The translations under genes were made by a program, and so were the position numbers. From contig NZ_JAFFZN010000022.1 of assembly GCF_017676385.1 (NCBI RefSeq), positions 62,001 through 126,000 on the forward strand: DNA of 64,000 bases, in the 5' to 3' direction. Each line of letters begins with the position of its first letter. Position 1 is the first letter of the stretch. Below are positions 18,769 to 29,015 of this stretch, in pieces. The notes under the pieces were generated by a model that was not told where the DNA came from, made no database searches, and saw nothing but the letters and a program-made list of their open reading frames with translations. Origin of the DNA: Streptomyces spirodelae (GTDB lineage Bacteria > Actinomycetota > Actinomycetes > Streptomycetales > Streptomycetaceae).

Positions 18769-19673
18769 TACGCCGTCACGTCCCGGTTGTTGAAGCGGGC
18801 CCAGGCTGCGGAGCCGAAGACCGCGGTGTAGAGGGCCTGCAGGCCCAGGTTCTTCAGGAGGTCGTCCCAGTAGACCGGGTCCCGCAGCAGGTCGGCGAAG
18901 CTCAGCCAGTAGTTGGGGAACAGAAACGGATGCACACCGTCCAGCTGCGGGATCGAGTTGACGATCTGCACCGTGATCAGCAGCCCGACCGTGGCGGCCA
19001 TGGCGGCGATACCGCTGTTGGTGAGGGTGGAGACGAACACGCCCAGCGCCGCGAGACCGAGCAGGCTGAGCGCGACCGCCGCGGCGATGGCCAGGGCGCG
19101 GAGCAGCCCCTCGCCGAAGGAGACGGTGGTGCCCGAGAGCAGGGTGACCTCCCCGGTGGGGAAGAGCAGTGCTCCGGTCACCAGCGCTGCCATGGCCACC
19201 GTCAGGGTCGCCGCCAGGCAGAAGGTCAGCACCGCGGTCAGCTTCGCCAGCAGCAGCCGGGTCCGGCCGGCCGGGGCCACCAGCAGATAGCGCAGGGTGC
19301 CCGCGCCGGCCTCGCCCGCCACGGAGTCCCCGGCCACCACGCCGACCGCCATCGGCAGGAAGAACGGCAGGGTGGCGGCCAGCGAGGTGAAGACCAGGAA
19401 CAGCCCGTTGTTGGTGATCTGGGAGATGAAGGCCGGACCCTCTCCCCCGCCGCCCCCGACGGTGCCGCCGTCGCTGGTCTCGATCTTCACGGCGATGCCG
19501 ACGAGGACCGGTACGGCCGCCAGTACGGCCAGCAGCGCCAGGGTGCGCCAGCGCCGGAAGGTGATCAGCAGCTCGCTGCGGAACAGCCCCAGCGACCAGA
19601 GGGGGCTGACGGCACGGGGCGCCGTCCGCGCTCGTTCGCCGTGCACCGGCCCGGCTGCCTCAGCCTGCGACAT
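18768..19673 (-). CDS. ABC-2 type transporter permease
   Basis: A 301-residue permease with about six helices and the ABC-2 layout: a cytoplasmic N-terminus, one helix (about 45-65), a large outer loop rich in Gly (GGTVGGGGGEG), and then five helices. The start is ATG at 19671-19673 (MSQAEAAGPV), overlapping the ATPase gene by 14 bases; the frame continues upstream only as an antisense reading of that gene. It forms an exporter with the ATPase next to it. Substrate unknown. Confidence 0.85.
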   Translation of the reverse strand: MSQAEAAGPVHGERARTAPRAVSPLWSLGLFRSELLITFRRWRTLALLAVLAAVPVLVGIAVKIETSDGGTVGGGGGEGPAFISQITNNGLFLVFTSLAATLPFFLPMAVGVVAGDSVAGEAGAGTLRYLLVAPAGRTRLLLAKLTAVLTFCLAATLTVAMAALVTGALLFPTGEVTLLSGTTVSFGEGLLRALAIAAAVALSLLGLAALGVFVSTLTNSGIAAMAATVGLLITVQIVNSIPQLDGVHPFLFPNYWLSFADLLRDPVYWDDLLKNLGLQALYTAVFGSAAWARFNNRDVTA

Positions 19674-20622
19674 CGAAGCCCTCCCCGGTGAGCGAGACGA
19701 ACACGTCCTCAAGCGAAGCCCGCCGCAGTCCGAAGGCGCGGACCCGGACGTCGGCCCGTACGAGGGCCGCGTTGAGTTCGGCGAGGTCGCCGGGCGGTGG
19801 ATCGCCGCTCAGCTCCTCCCCGTCGGTGACCAGGTCGGACACCCCTTGCTCCTTCAGAACCCGCGCCGCCTCGACCGGGTCGGGGGTGGTCACGGCCAGC
19901 CTGCCCCGGGCGCCCGCCGCCATCTCGGCAACGGTTCCCTGGACGACGAGGCGACCGCGGTGCATGACGGCCGTATGGGTGCAGACCTGTTCGATCTCGT
20001 CCAGCAGGTGCGAGGAGAGGAAGACGGTGATGCCGTCGCCCGCCAACTCCCGTACCAGCGAGCGGATCTCCCGCATGCCCTGCGGGTCGAGCCCGTTGGT
20101 CGGCTCGTCCAGGACGAGCAGCTCGCGCGGCTGGAGCAGCGCCGCCGCCAGGCCCAGCCGCTGCTTCATGCCCAGCGAGTAGGCCCGCGCCTTCTTCCGC
20201 GCCGCGGCCGAGAGCCCCACCCGCTCCAGCGCCCGGTCCACCCTGGCAGCGCGGGTCCGCGGATCGGCTGTGGGGTCGGCCGCGTCGTAGCGCAGCAGGT
20301 TCTCCCGTCCGGAGAGGAAACCGTAGAGCGCGGGTCCCTCGATGAGGGCGCCCACCCGGGGCAGCACCCGCCGCACCGCTTCGGGCATCGGCTCGCCCAG
20401 CAGTCGCGCGGTGCCGCCGGTTGGCTCGATCAGGCCGAGCAGCATCCGGATGGTGGTCGTCTTGCCGGAGCCGTTCGGCCCGAGGAAGCCGAAGACGCTG
20501 CCCCGGGGCACGGAGAGGTCGAGGGCTTCGACCGCGAGCTGACCACCGCGGTAGCGCTTGGTGAGCCCCTGGGTCGAGATCACCGCGCTGTCTTCCCCCG
20601 CCACGGCGGTCGGCTCGGTCAT
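19660..20622 (-). CDS. ABC transporter ATP-binding protein
   Basis: A 320-residue ATPase of the drug/lantibiotic-exporter type. Walker A is GPNGSGKTT (residues about 48-56), the signature is YSLGMKQRLG, Walker B is LLVLDEP, and the switch His lies in FLSSHLLDEIEQV. The C-terminal 90 residues form the extra domain usual in this subfamily. The ATG at 20620-20622 begins MTEPTAVAGE after AAGGGGGCAT. Co-transcription with the permease is certain by overlap; the LolA-like gene 95 bases upstream is probably in the same operon. Confidence 0.92.
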   Translation of the reverse strand: MTEPTAVAGEDSAVISTQGLTKRYRGGQLAVEALDLSVPRGSVFGFLGPNGSGKTTTIRMLLGLIEPTGGTARLLGEPMPEAVRRVLPRVGALIEGPALYGFLSGRENLLRYDAADPTADPRTRAARVDRALERVGLSAAARKKARAYSLGMKQRLGLAAALLQPRELLVLDEPTNGLDPQGMREIRSLVRELAGDGITVFLSSHLLDEIEQVCTHTAVMHRGRLVVQGTVAEMAAGARGRLAVTTPDPVEAARVLKEQGVSDLVTDGEELSGDPPPGDLAELNAALVRADVRVRAFGLRRASLEDVFVSLTGEGFDVAG

Positions 20623-20717
20623 ATGCCCCCTTCCTTGTTCTTTCTCGTCACTTCTCGTTGTTGCTCGTTGTTGCTGGTTCTTACCGGCTCTTGCTGGTTC
20701 TTCGCGGCCCGGCCGTC
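20623..20717. other. Short noncoding gap with TTGCTGGTTCTT-like direct repeats
   Basis: Between the LolA-like gene and the ABC ATPase gene there are several imperfect direct copies of TTGTTGCTSGTT and CTTGCTGGTTCTT. There is no recognisable terminator or promoter. It is a pyrimidine-rich, slippage-prone spacer. Confidence 0.4.
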
Positions 20718-21983
20718 CTACTTGGCCGAGTGGTCCTGGTTCGCCGCCTTGACCAGGCCGTCCTTGGTGACGGCACCGACGTAGACCTTGCCGTCGTCGG
20801 TCATCAGGGCGTTCACCAGGCGGGTGCTGAAGACGCGGCCGGTGCCGAAGTCGCCCTTGACCTCGTCGGTGAAGTTGTCCAGCAGCTTCCCGGCGTCCGC
20901 GTCGCCCTTGCCGCCGGACTCCGGGCCGCCGAGTCCGCCGGGCATCCCGGTGTCGAGCTTGGCGACCTTGCCCCAGTCGTTCGCCGACTTGTTGACGATC
21001 TCCAGGCCGGAGCGGGTGAGCCCGTCGAGGCCCTGCGGGCCGCGCAGCTCGCCGCCGGCCGACTTGTGCGGTTTCGCCTCGGTGACCTCGGTGCCCTTGG
21101 GCGGGGTGAAGTCGAAGCTGCTCGCGGCGGGCTTGCCGAAGTCCACCTTTGTGTACGCCACATCGACGGCGGGCTTGTCGCCGTCCTTCGGCGTGAGGGT
21201 GAACCTGAGCGGCACCCCGTTGTCGGCGTCCACGCCTATGCGGACCGACTCGATGGTGGAGTCCGGCGCACCCTTGGGCTTGATGACCAGCTGGTAGGCA
21301 TCGCGCCCGGCGATCTTCGCAGTGCCGTCCACGGTCACGGAAGTGGACTTGTCGAGGGCCTTCAGCGCCTGCTTCGCCGCCTTCTGCGGCGTCACCGCGT
21401 CGGGCTCGCCGCCCTGCCACCGCTTGGCGGACCCGCCGTGCGCGCCCTTGGCGTCCTCGGGCGCCTTCGCGTGCCACGCCGCGTTGCTGCCGCTGTCGTA
21501 CGCCCACAGATCGCGGCCGTTGTGGATGAGGCTGTACTCGGCCGCGTCCTCCATGACCGAGACGCGCTGCTTGTCGGGGCCGTCCGCGGCGAAGCGGAGG
21601 GTGTGCTCTCCGGAGGCCAGCTCGGACAGCTTCTTGCTCGGTGCGGCGTCGCCCCCGCTGCCCTTGCCGTCCTTGCCGTCCTTGCCCGCGCCCTCGCCCG
21701 AGTCGTGCGGACCGCCCCCGAAGCCGCCGCCCCCACCGCCTCCGGGGAGGGAGGGCAGGCCGAGGTCGGTGCTCACCTTGACGGTGCCCGACATGTGGTC
21801 GACATCGGACTTGGCCACCTTGGCCACCAGCTCTTCGGCGCTGACCTTGGGCAGGTCGGGATCGCCGGAACTGGCGAGCGCGGGCACCAGGCCGACGGTC
21901 GCGGCGGCGACCCCGGCCACAGCGACCGGTACGCCGTAGCGGACCGCCTTGCGCCGGGGGTTCCTCGGTTGGATCTGTGCCAT
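20718..21983 (-). CDS. LolA-like outer-membrane-lipoprotein-sorting family protein, membrane anchored
   Basis: A 421-residue exported protein. An Arg/Lys-rich N-terminus (NPRRKAVRYG) and one hydrophobic segment (about 18-38) form a signal anchor or cleaved signal ending near ALAS. The mature part has a Gly-rich insert (about 80-115) and a LolA/LolB-like beta fold over about 120-330. In monoderms such proteins have no outer membrane to serve, and are usually described only as LolA-like or sigma-factor-regulator-like. The gene lies 95 bases upstream of an ABC exporter on the same strand, so a role in handing a lipid or lipoprotein to or from the transporter is conceivable but unproven. Confidence 0.75.
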   Translation of the reverse strand: MAQIQPRNPRRKAVRYGVPVAVAGVAAATVGLVPALASSGDPDLPKVSAEELVAKVAKSDVDHMSGTVKVSTDLGLPSLPGGGGGGGFGGGPHDSGEGAGKDGKDGKGSGGDAAPSKKLSELASGEHTLRFAADGPDKQRVSVMEDAAEYSLIHNGRDLWAYDSGSNAAWHAKAPEDAKGAHGGSAKRWQGGEPDAVTPQKAAKQALKALDKSTSVTVDGTAKIAGRDAYQLVIKPKGAPDSTIESVRIGVDADNGVPLRFTLTPKDGDKPAVDVAYTKVDFGKPAASSFDFTPPKGTEVTEAKPHKSAGGELRGPQGLDGLTRSGLEIVNKSANDWGKVAKLDTGMPGGLGGPESGGKGDADAGKLLDNFTDEVKGDFGTGRVFSTRLVNALMTDDGKVYVGAVTKDGLVKAANQDHSAK

Positions 21984-22224
21984 CTGTCTGTCCTACCTCC
22001 GTGCTCGGCGGCGGCTCCATGGGTCGCACTCGTCCACCCCTTGCCGCCATTCTCACCCGAATCGGTGCGGGGTGGGTGCTTCCAATGGCACCAAATCCCG
22101 CGCTGTGGCGCGTCAGCCGACGGAGGCACATTCGGCTACTCCCGCGGGATGACAGGGCCTCCGCCTGCGGGTTGGCACGGAGCGAGAAAGGTCAGGGTTC
22201 ATCTCACCGCGATGCCGCCGCAGT

Positions 22225-22385
22225 TCGGCAGCCGAAGACAGCGGAAGAGAGCGGAGGACCACGGAAGGCAGCCAACGGTTGCGGAAGGCGGCGCAAAGCA
22301 GCAGAGGGCCGCGGGAGAGGCAGCGGAAGGCTGGCAAAGACCGGCGGAAGACCACGAAAGGCCGCGGAGGACCGCGGAAGGCGGT
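22225..22385. repeat. Purine-rich GCGGAAG/CGGAAGGC repeat tract
   Basis: The 407-base gap between the LolA-like gene and the prenyl synthase carries, in its left half, ordinary intergenic DNA (promoter region of the LolA-like gene). In 22225-22385 there is a run of about ten degenerate copies of a GCGGAAGRC unit at 10 to 20 base spacing. All six frames through it give low-complexity text. It directly follows the stop of the prenyl synthase gene. Confidence 0.55.
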
Positions 22386-22390
22386 CGCGG

Positions 22391-23404
22391 TCAGCCCGCC
22401 CGGTCCACCACGGCGGTGCACAGCCCGGCCAGCGCGGCCTTGGCGGCGTTGTCGGGCAGCGGCGCGAGCATCTCGCGGGCCTCGTCGGCGTACCGCACGG
22501 TCGCGCGGCGGGCCTGCTCCAGCGCTGGGTGGACCCGCAGCGCGGCCAGCGCCTCGGTGAGCCGCCCGTCGTCGCCCAGGTCCCCGTCGAGCAGCGCACA
22601 CAGTTCGCGGTCCTCGGGGGTCGCGTCCCGGCTCGCCGCACGGGCGCGCAGGTAGAGCACGGGCAGGGTCGCGATGCCCTCCCGCAGGTCGGTACCGGGC
22701 GTCTTGCCGGACTCGTGTTCGTCGCTGGCGATGTCGAGAACGTCGTCGGCGAGCTGGAAGGCGACACCGATGCGCTCGCCGTACTGGGTGAGCACCGAGA
22801 CGGTCCGCTCGTCGGCGCCGGACATCATGGCTCCGAAGCGGCCGGCGACGGCGATCAGCGAGCCGGTCTTGCCCGCGATCACCTCGAGGTAGTGGTCGAT
22901 GGCGTCGTGGCCCTCGGCGGGCCCGGCCGTCTCCAAGATCTGTCCGGTCACGAGCCGTTCGAATGCCTGCGCCTGGATACGGACGGCCTCCGGGCCGAGG
23001 TCGGCCAGTATGTGCGAGGCACGCGAGAAGAGGAAGTCACCGGTGAGGACGGCGACGGAGTTGTCCCAGTTGGCGTTGGCGCTGGGCACCCCGCGGCGCA
23101 CATCCGCCTCGTCCATCACGTCGTCGTGGTAGAGCGTGGCGAGGTGTGTCAGTTCGACGACCACCGCGGAGGGCACGACCCCGGGCGCGTGCGGGTCGCC
23201 GAACTGGGCGCCGAGCATCGCCAACAGCGGCCGGAACCGTTTACCACCGGCCCGCACCAGGTGCTGCGCCGCCTCCGTTATGAAGGGCACGTCGCTCTTG
23301 GTGGCCTCGATGAGGCCCTCCTCGACGGCCGCCAACCCGGCCAGGACATCGGCTTCGACGGCCTTGTCCCGCACGCTCAGCCCGAAGGGCCCGACGACGG
23401 TCAC
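22391..23404 (-). CDS. Long-chain polyprenyl diphosphate synthase
   Basis: A 337-residue trans-isoprenyl diphosphate synthase. The first Asp-rich motif is DDVMD (94-98) and the second DDVLD (220-224); the GGKRFRPLL motif is at 53-61. The residue five positions before the first motif is a small Ala, which in this family allows a long product (C35 or longer) instead of C15/C20. A side chain for menaquinone is the likely product, since menG, menJ-like and mqn genes are in the same window and mycobacteria keep the homologous grcC1 next to menJ. The start is GTG at 23402-23404. Chain length cannot be read from the sequence. Confidence 0.9.
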   Translation of the reverse strand: MTVVGPFGLSVRDKAVEADVLAGLAAVEEGLIEATKSDVPFITEAAQHLVRAGGKRFRPLLAMLGAQFGDPHAPGVVPSAVVVELTHLATLYHDDVMDEADVRRGVPSANANWDNSVAVLTGDFLFSRASHILADLGPEAVRIQAQAFERLVTGQILETAGPAEGHDAIDHYLEVIAGKTGSLIAVAGRFGAMMSGADERTVSVLTQYGERIGVAFQLADDVLDIASDEHESGKTPGTDLREGIATLPVLYLRARAASRDATPEDRELCALLDGDLGDDGRLTEALAALRVHPALEQARRATVRYADEAREMLAPLPDNAAKAALAGLCTAVVDRAG

Positions 23405-23850
23405 GAGGGGTACTCCTGTCTGCGTACGTGGAACGAACGGGTAACGGGTCTTCTCGGCGTCTGCGCTTGCGTCTGCTGCTGTCTGCTGCGGTCCGCTGGT
23501 GTTCGTACCGGACTGCTGCTGGTACTGCTGCTGGTGTCTGCTTCGGTTCGTTCTGGCCGGATGTCACCCGTCTCCCGGGTGCACCTTCCTGTGGCAGCGT
23601 AACCGGTCACATAACGATCACGGTCGGCGCCTGCCCAGCAGACCACGCTTGGCGCACCATGCCGGTATTTTCCGGATAGCGGACAGGTCGCGCACTGCCG
23701 TCCCCTGTGCCGTCCGCGTACGGCTCCACCAGCGGCTCCGAGCGCGGAAACGGAAGCGGAACCGAGCGCGGGAACGCGGGCGGCTCCAAAGGCGCAAATG
23801 AGCAGCCGTGGCAGGCCCACGACAGGCTCACGGCACATAACCTGACCCTC
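23405..23850. other. 446-base divergent spacer with CTG-rich low-complexity sequence
   Basis: Between the divergent prenyl synthase and fumarylacetoacetase genes. Bases 23460-23560 contain many TGCTGCTG/TCTGCT copies, and 23735-23800 has GCGCGGAAACGGAAGCGGAA-type purine repeats. Both promoters must be here, but I could not identify boxes with confidence. Frames running through it show no protein-like composition. Confidence 0.5.
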
Positions 23851-25056
23851 ATGAGTGACAGTGCCCTTTTCGGCCCGGACAACCTTCCGTACGGCCTCTT
23901 CAGCACGCCGGACCGGCCCGGCCACCGCCGGCTCGGCGTCCGGTTCGGTGACGACGTGCTCGACCTGGGCGCGGCCGCCGCCGCCTTCGGCTCAGCCCAC
24001 GCCGATGTGCTGGGAGCGCCCTCGCTCAACCCGCTGCTGGCCGCCGGACGCGCCGTCTGGCAGGCGGTGCGCGGCGAGGTGCGCGACTGGCTCACCGACG
24101 AAGCGCACCGCGAGACCGCGGCACGCCATCTGCTGCCGCTGTCCGGCGTCCAACTGCACCTTCCCTTCGAGGTCGCCGACTACGTCGACTTCTACGCAAG
24201 CGAGCACCACGCAACCAACGTCGGCCGGATCTTCCGCCCCGACGGGGACGCGCTGACCCCCAACTGGAAACATCTGCCGATCGGTTACCACGGGCGCGCG
24301 GGCACCGTCGTCGTCTCCGGCACACCCGTGGTGCGCCCCCAGGGTCAGCGCAAGCCCCCGAACGAGCCGCTGCCCGTCTTCGGTCCCTCCCGGCGGCTCG
24401 ACATCGAGGCCGAGGTCGGCTTCGTCGTCGGCGCCCCGAGCGAGCTGGGCCGCCCGGTGGGGCTGGACGGATTCCGCGACCATGTGTTCGGGGTGACGCT
24501 GCTGAACGACTGGTCGGCGCGTGACCTCCAGGCGTGGGAGTACGTCCCGCTCGGCCCCTTCCTGGGCAAGTCGTTCGCCACTTCCGTATCGCCGTGGATC
24601 ACCCCGCTGGATGCATTGGACGCCGCGCGGGTGGCGCCGCCGGAGCGCGACTTCCCGCTGCTGCCGTATCTGGACGACTCGGCCGAGCAGGTCGAACCCG
24701 GCGGGCTCGATCTGCGCATCACCGTGGAGCTGAACGGGCACGTCATCGCCGAGCCCCCGTTCGCCACCATGTACTGGACGGCGGCGCAGCAGCTCGCCCA
24801 TATGACGGTGAACGGCGCTTCGCTGCGTACGGGTGATCTGTACGCGTCCGGGACCGTGAGCGGCCCCGAGCACAAGCAGCGCGGCTCGCTGCTGGAGCTC
24901 ACCTGGGGTGGGCGCGAACCGCTGGCGCTCCCCGAGGGGGAGCGTGCCTTCCTCGAAGACGGTGACGAAGTCGTCCTCAGCGCTTGGGCGCCGGGGCCTG
25001 GCGGGGGCCGGATCGGGATGGGCGAGGTACGGGGCCGGGTGGAACCGAGCGCGTAA
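23851..25056 (+). CDS. fahA: Fumarylacetoacetase
   Basis: A 401-residue enzyme cleaving 4-fumarylacetoacetate to fumarate and acetoacetate, the last step of tyrosine breakdown through homogentisate. The N-terminal SH3-like domain is about residues 1-105. The catalytic core shows YVDFYASEHHATNVG (metal Asp and catalytic His), DIEAEVGFV (two metal Glu), and NDWSARDLQAWEYVPLG followed by LGKSF (Asp, Gln and Lys). All expected residues are present. The start is ATG 23851 (MSDSALFGPD); the open frame continues upstream without homology. It is monocistronic and convergent with recQ. Confidence 0.95.
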   Translation: MSDSALFGPDNLPYGLFSTPDRPGHRRLGVRFGDDVLDLGAAAAAFGSAHADVLGAPSLNPLLAAGRAVWQAVRGEVRDWLTDEAHRETAARHLLPLSGVQLHLPFEVADYVDFYASEHHATNVGRIFRPDGDALTPNWKHLPIGYHGRAGTVVVSGTPVVRPQGQRKPPNEPLPVFGPSRRLDIEAEVGFVVGAPSELGRPVGLDGFRDHVFGVTLLNDWSARDLQAWEYVPLGPFLGKSFATSVSPWITPLDALDAARVAPPERDFPLLPYLDDSAEQVEPGGLDLRITVELNGHVIAEPPFATMYWTAAQQLAHMTVNGASLRTGDLYASGTVSGPEHKQRGSLLELTWGGREPLALPEGERAFLEDGDEVVLSAWAPGPGGGRIGMGEVRGRVEPSA

Positions 25057-25133
25057 GTGCCCTCCGGGGAGGGGGTGCCCCTTGCTGCGCATCGCGGACT
25101 GCTGCCCGGCTTGTGGTTGCTCGCGCAGTTCCC

Positions 25134-25153
25134 CGCGCCCCTGACGGGGCGCG
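25134..25153. terminator. Hairpin between fahA and recQ, part of a common Streptomyces-type repeat
   Basis: CGCGCCCC (25134-25141) pairs with GGGGCGCG (25146-25153) around TGAC. The surrounding text, TTGCTCGCGCAGTTCCCCG just before it, matches a hairpin-bearing intergenic sequence that I remember as very frequent in Streptomyces genomes. It lies between convergent genes and can terminate both. Confidence 0.7.
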
Positions 25154-25167
25154 TCCCTCCCGAGGGT

Positions 25168-27048
<1,881 letters not shown>

Positions 27049-27177
27049 GCCCGCCACCCTAGGCTGCTCCGCCGACATCGGTGGCCGGGCCTGTGGACAG
27101 CCCCGACGGCACTTCGCACCCAGCGCCAACCTGCGCCCGGTTCGCCCCTGTACGCCCCGTATGACCTGCCCCCTCCT

Positions 27178-27186
27178 TGCTAGCTT
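27178..27186 (+). promoter_or_regulatory. Extended -10 candidate TGCTAGCTT for the first lipoprotein gene
   Basis: TGC followed by TAGCTT (TANNNT type) lies 58 bases before the start codon. The block TGCTAG-TTG-CGTG-CCCTGCT is repeated almost identically before the second lipoprotein gene at 27847, so promoter and gene were duplicated together. No clear -35 box is seen. Confidence 0.4.
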
Positions 27187-27244
27187 GACGTGGCCCTGCT
27201 GGTCCGTACGGCAGGGGCCGGGAGAGCGACGGAGGGGGATGTAC

Positions 27245-27805
27245 GTGCGCACGTCAGCGCGGATTCCGGGGGCGGTCGCCACAGCAGCGGCAATCGCGCT
27301 GCTGGTGGGCGGCTGCGGCAGTGACGGCGGCGGGGACGGCGGCGGGAGCGGCGTCGAGGTCCCCGACCCGGGGGACAAGCGGCCCGACCTGGACGACGAG
27401 CCCGGCGGCGACGGGCCGCCCACCGGCAAGGACAGCGGCGGCTCCGACGGAAGCGGCTCCGGCGGGGGCGGCCCCGTTGGCCCCTCCTCGATGACAGGCT
27501 CCTGGGCCACGGCGCCCGATGCCGAAGGGGACTCGGTCGCCTTCCGGATCAGCTCGGACAAGAGCGTCGACATGTTCATCCCGGGTCGCTGCGAAGGCAG
27601 CCTGCACGGCAAGACCATCGACCTGACCTGCACCGAAGGCAAGAAGAGCTACAGCCACGGAACGGTGGAGAGCGCGTCCGGCGAGAACATGTCCGTCTCC
27701 TGGAGCAACGGCCGGACCACACAGCTGCACAAGTACGACGGGCTGCCCGAGCGGAAGAAGCCGGACTCCCCCTCGGACTGGCCCACCGCGAAGGACCCCT
27801 TCTGA
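27245..27805 (+). CDS. Small secreted lipoprotein, paralogue 1
   Basis: A 186-residue lipoprotein. It has the signal VRTSARIPGAVATAAAIALL with lipobox VGGC, then a Gly/Ser/Asp/Pro-rich linker (about 25-85), then a compact domain of about 100 residues with two Cys (GRCEGSL, LTCTEGK) and the closing pattern GTVESASGENMSVSWSNG. I take GTG 27245 as start: GGAGGGGG sits 6 bases upstream and the paralogue at 27904 begins with the same codons, whereas the ATG at 27239 touches the ribosome site. No known domain recognised; an extracytoplasmic function is all that can be said. Confidence 0.75.
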   Translation: MRTSARIPGAVATAAAIALLVGGCGSDGGGDGGGSGVEVPDPGDKRPDLDDEPGGDGPPTGKDSGGSDGSGSGGGGPVGPSSMTGSWATAPDAEGDSVAFRISSDKSVDMFIPGRCEGSLHGKTIDLTCTEGKKSYSHGTVESASGENMSVSWSNGRTTQLHKYDGLPERKKPDSPSDWPTAKDPF

Positions 27806-27846
27806 CCGTCCCGGCACCTGCCTGGGACCGGCTCGCCACACTCCCC

Positions 27847-27855
27847 TGCTAGGTT
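27847..27855 (+). promoter_or_regulatory. Extended -10 candidate TGCTAGGTT for the second lipoprotein gene
   Basis: The same TGC-TAGNTT element as at 27178, in the same sequence context, 49 bases before the start codon at 27904 and after the stop of the first lipoprotein gene. It implies that the second copy has its own promoter. Confidence 0.4.
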
Positions 27856-27903
27856 GTCGTGACCCTGCTCAAACGGCCAGGGTTCGACGATCGAGGAGGG
27901 GAA

Positions 27904-28458
27904 GTGCGCACGTCAGCGCGGATTTCGGGGGCAATGGCCGCGGCGGCGGCGATCACGTTCCTGGTGGGCGGCTGCGGCAGCGGCGGCGACGGCGGCAAGG
28001 ACGACAAGCCCAAGGCGGACAGTGAGAAGTCCGCCGAGCCCACCCCGACCCCGAGCGAGCAGCCCGCGGGCAAGGCGGAGCTGCCCGGCGTGTGGTCCAC
28101 GCAGGCGGACGGCGGCAAGCTGACGCTGACCGTCGTCGGGGACGCCGTCTCCCTGCTCCGGGACAAGAAGATGTGCAACGGCCGGGTCATGAGCTCCGGC
28201 GCCGAGAAGTCACTCGTCATCAAGTGCCCCGGCGGCGCCGGCGAGGACCGCACCAACGGCACCGTCGAGAAAGTGACGGCCAAGTCGCTCGAGGTCTCCT
28301 GGAACGGCGGCGCCACCGACACCTACGCCAAGGTCGCCAAGGCCCCGGCGAAGCTGCCCAAGGACCCCGGCGAACTGGGTGACGTGCCCGGCCTCCCGGA
28401 CAAGCTGAAGAAGATCACCGAGGAACCCGGCAAGGTGCGCGAGTACCCGGCGAACTGA
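27904..28458 (+). CDS. Small secreted lipoprotein, paralogue 2
   Basis: A 184-residue lipoprotein. The signal peptide VRTSARISGAMAAAAAITFL with lipobox VGGC is almost identical to that of the gene before it. After a Lys/Glu/Pro-rich linker the domain starts at LPGVWSTQADGGKLTLTVVG, has two Cys (KMCNGRV, VIKCPGG), and ends with GTVEKVTAKSLEVSWNGG. The shared plan of signal, linker, two cysteines and GTVE...SW shows tandem duplication followed by divergence. GAGGAGGGGAA precedes the GTG. The C-terminal 45 residues are Pro/Lys-rich. Function unknown. Confidence 0.78.
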   Translation: MRTSARISGAMAAAAAITFLVGGCGSGGDGGKDDKPKADSEKSAEPTPTPSEQPAGKAELPGVWSTQADGGKLTLTVVGDAVSLLRDKKMCNGRVMSSGAEKSLVIKCPGGAGEDRTNGTVEKVTAKSLEVSWNGGATDTYAKVAKAPAKLPKDPGELGDVPGLPDKLKKITEEPGKVREYPAN

Positions 28459-28465
28459 GCTCTCT

Positions 28466-28849
28466 TCAGGGATCGCGCGGCGAGAGCAGGTGCACCGACT
28501 CCTGTTCGCGGGGGTCGGTGCGGGCCACCACGACGGTGACGGGCTCCTCGCCGGTGACCGGCATGTGCGGCATGTTCGCCGGTACGTAGACCATGTCGCC
28601 CGGATGGAGGGTGTCGCGGTTCGAGAGGTCCTCCCCGTGCCAGATCTCGTGCGCGCCACTGACGACGTATATCGCCGATTCGTGGCCCGCGTGCAGATGG
28701 GGCTCTCCACGGGAGTTCGCCGGGATGTGCAGGACGTGCAGACACAGCCCCTTGGCACCCACCGACTCGGCCGAGACCCCCTCGGTGAAGATCCCGCCCT
28801 GCTTCCCCTCGTAACCGCCGTTCTCACGGCGGAGAATCACACAACCCAT
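28466..28849 (-). CDS. Cupin domain-containing protein
   Basis: A 127-residue single-domain cupin. The metal-binding first motif is PHLHAGHESAIYVVSG, with two His and a Glu, and the second is GDMVYVPANMPHMPV. It is a small cytoplasmic beta-barrel protein with a probable metal site; substrate or ligand unknown. The ATG at 28847-28849 begins MGCVILRREN. It ends 8 bases from the convergent lipoprotein gene. Confidence 0.82.
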   Translation of the reverse strand: MGCVILRRENGGYEGKQGGIFTEGVSAESVGAKGLCLHVLHIPANSRGEPHLHAGHESAIYVVSGAHEIWHGEDLSNRDTLHPGDMVYVPANMPHMPVTGEEPVTVVVARTDPREQESVHLLSPRDP

Positions 28850-28903
28850 GCCAGAAATTCCTACCGTTTCAGCGCACTTGTTGTCACCGATACCTCACAA
28901 GAG

Positions 28904-28937
28904 GCCGCCAGAGGCCCGGTCAGGGGCCTCTGGCGGC
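28904..28937 (-). terminator. Strong hairpin terminator of the nuoA-N operon
   Basis: The 14-base arm starting GCCGCCAGAGG (28904-28917) pairs perfectly with 28924-28937 around the loop GGTCAG. It lies about 80 bases beyond the nuoN stop and ends a transcript of about 16.3 kb. Confidence 0.85.
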
Positions 28938-29015
28938 GTCCCGGAGTCATGACGACCGACACCTACGACGCGGAACGGCGGGCCGGCCGGGGCCGTTGCA
29001 TGGTCACTCTCCTCG

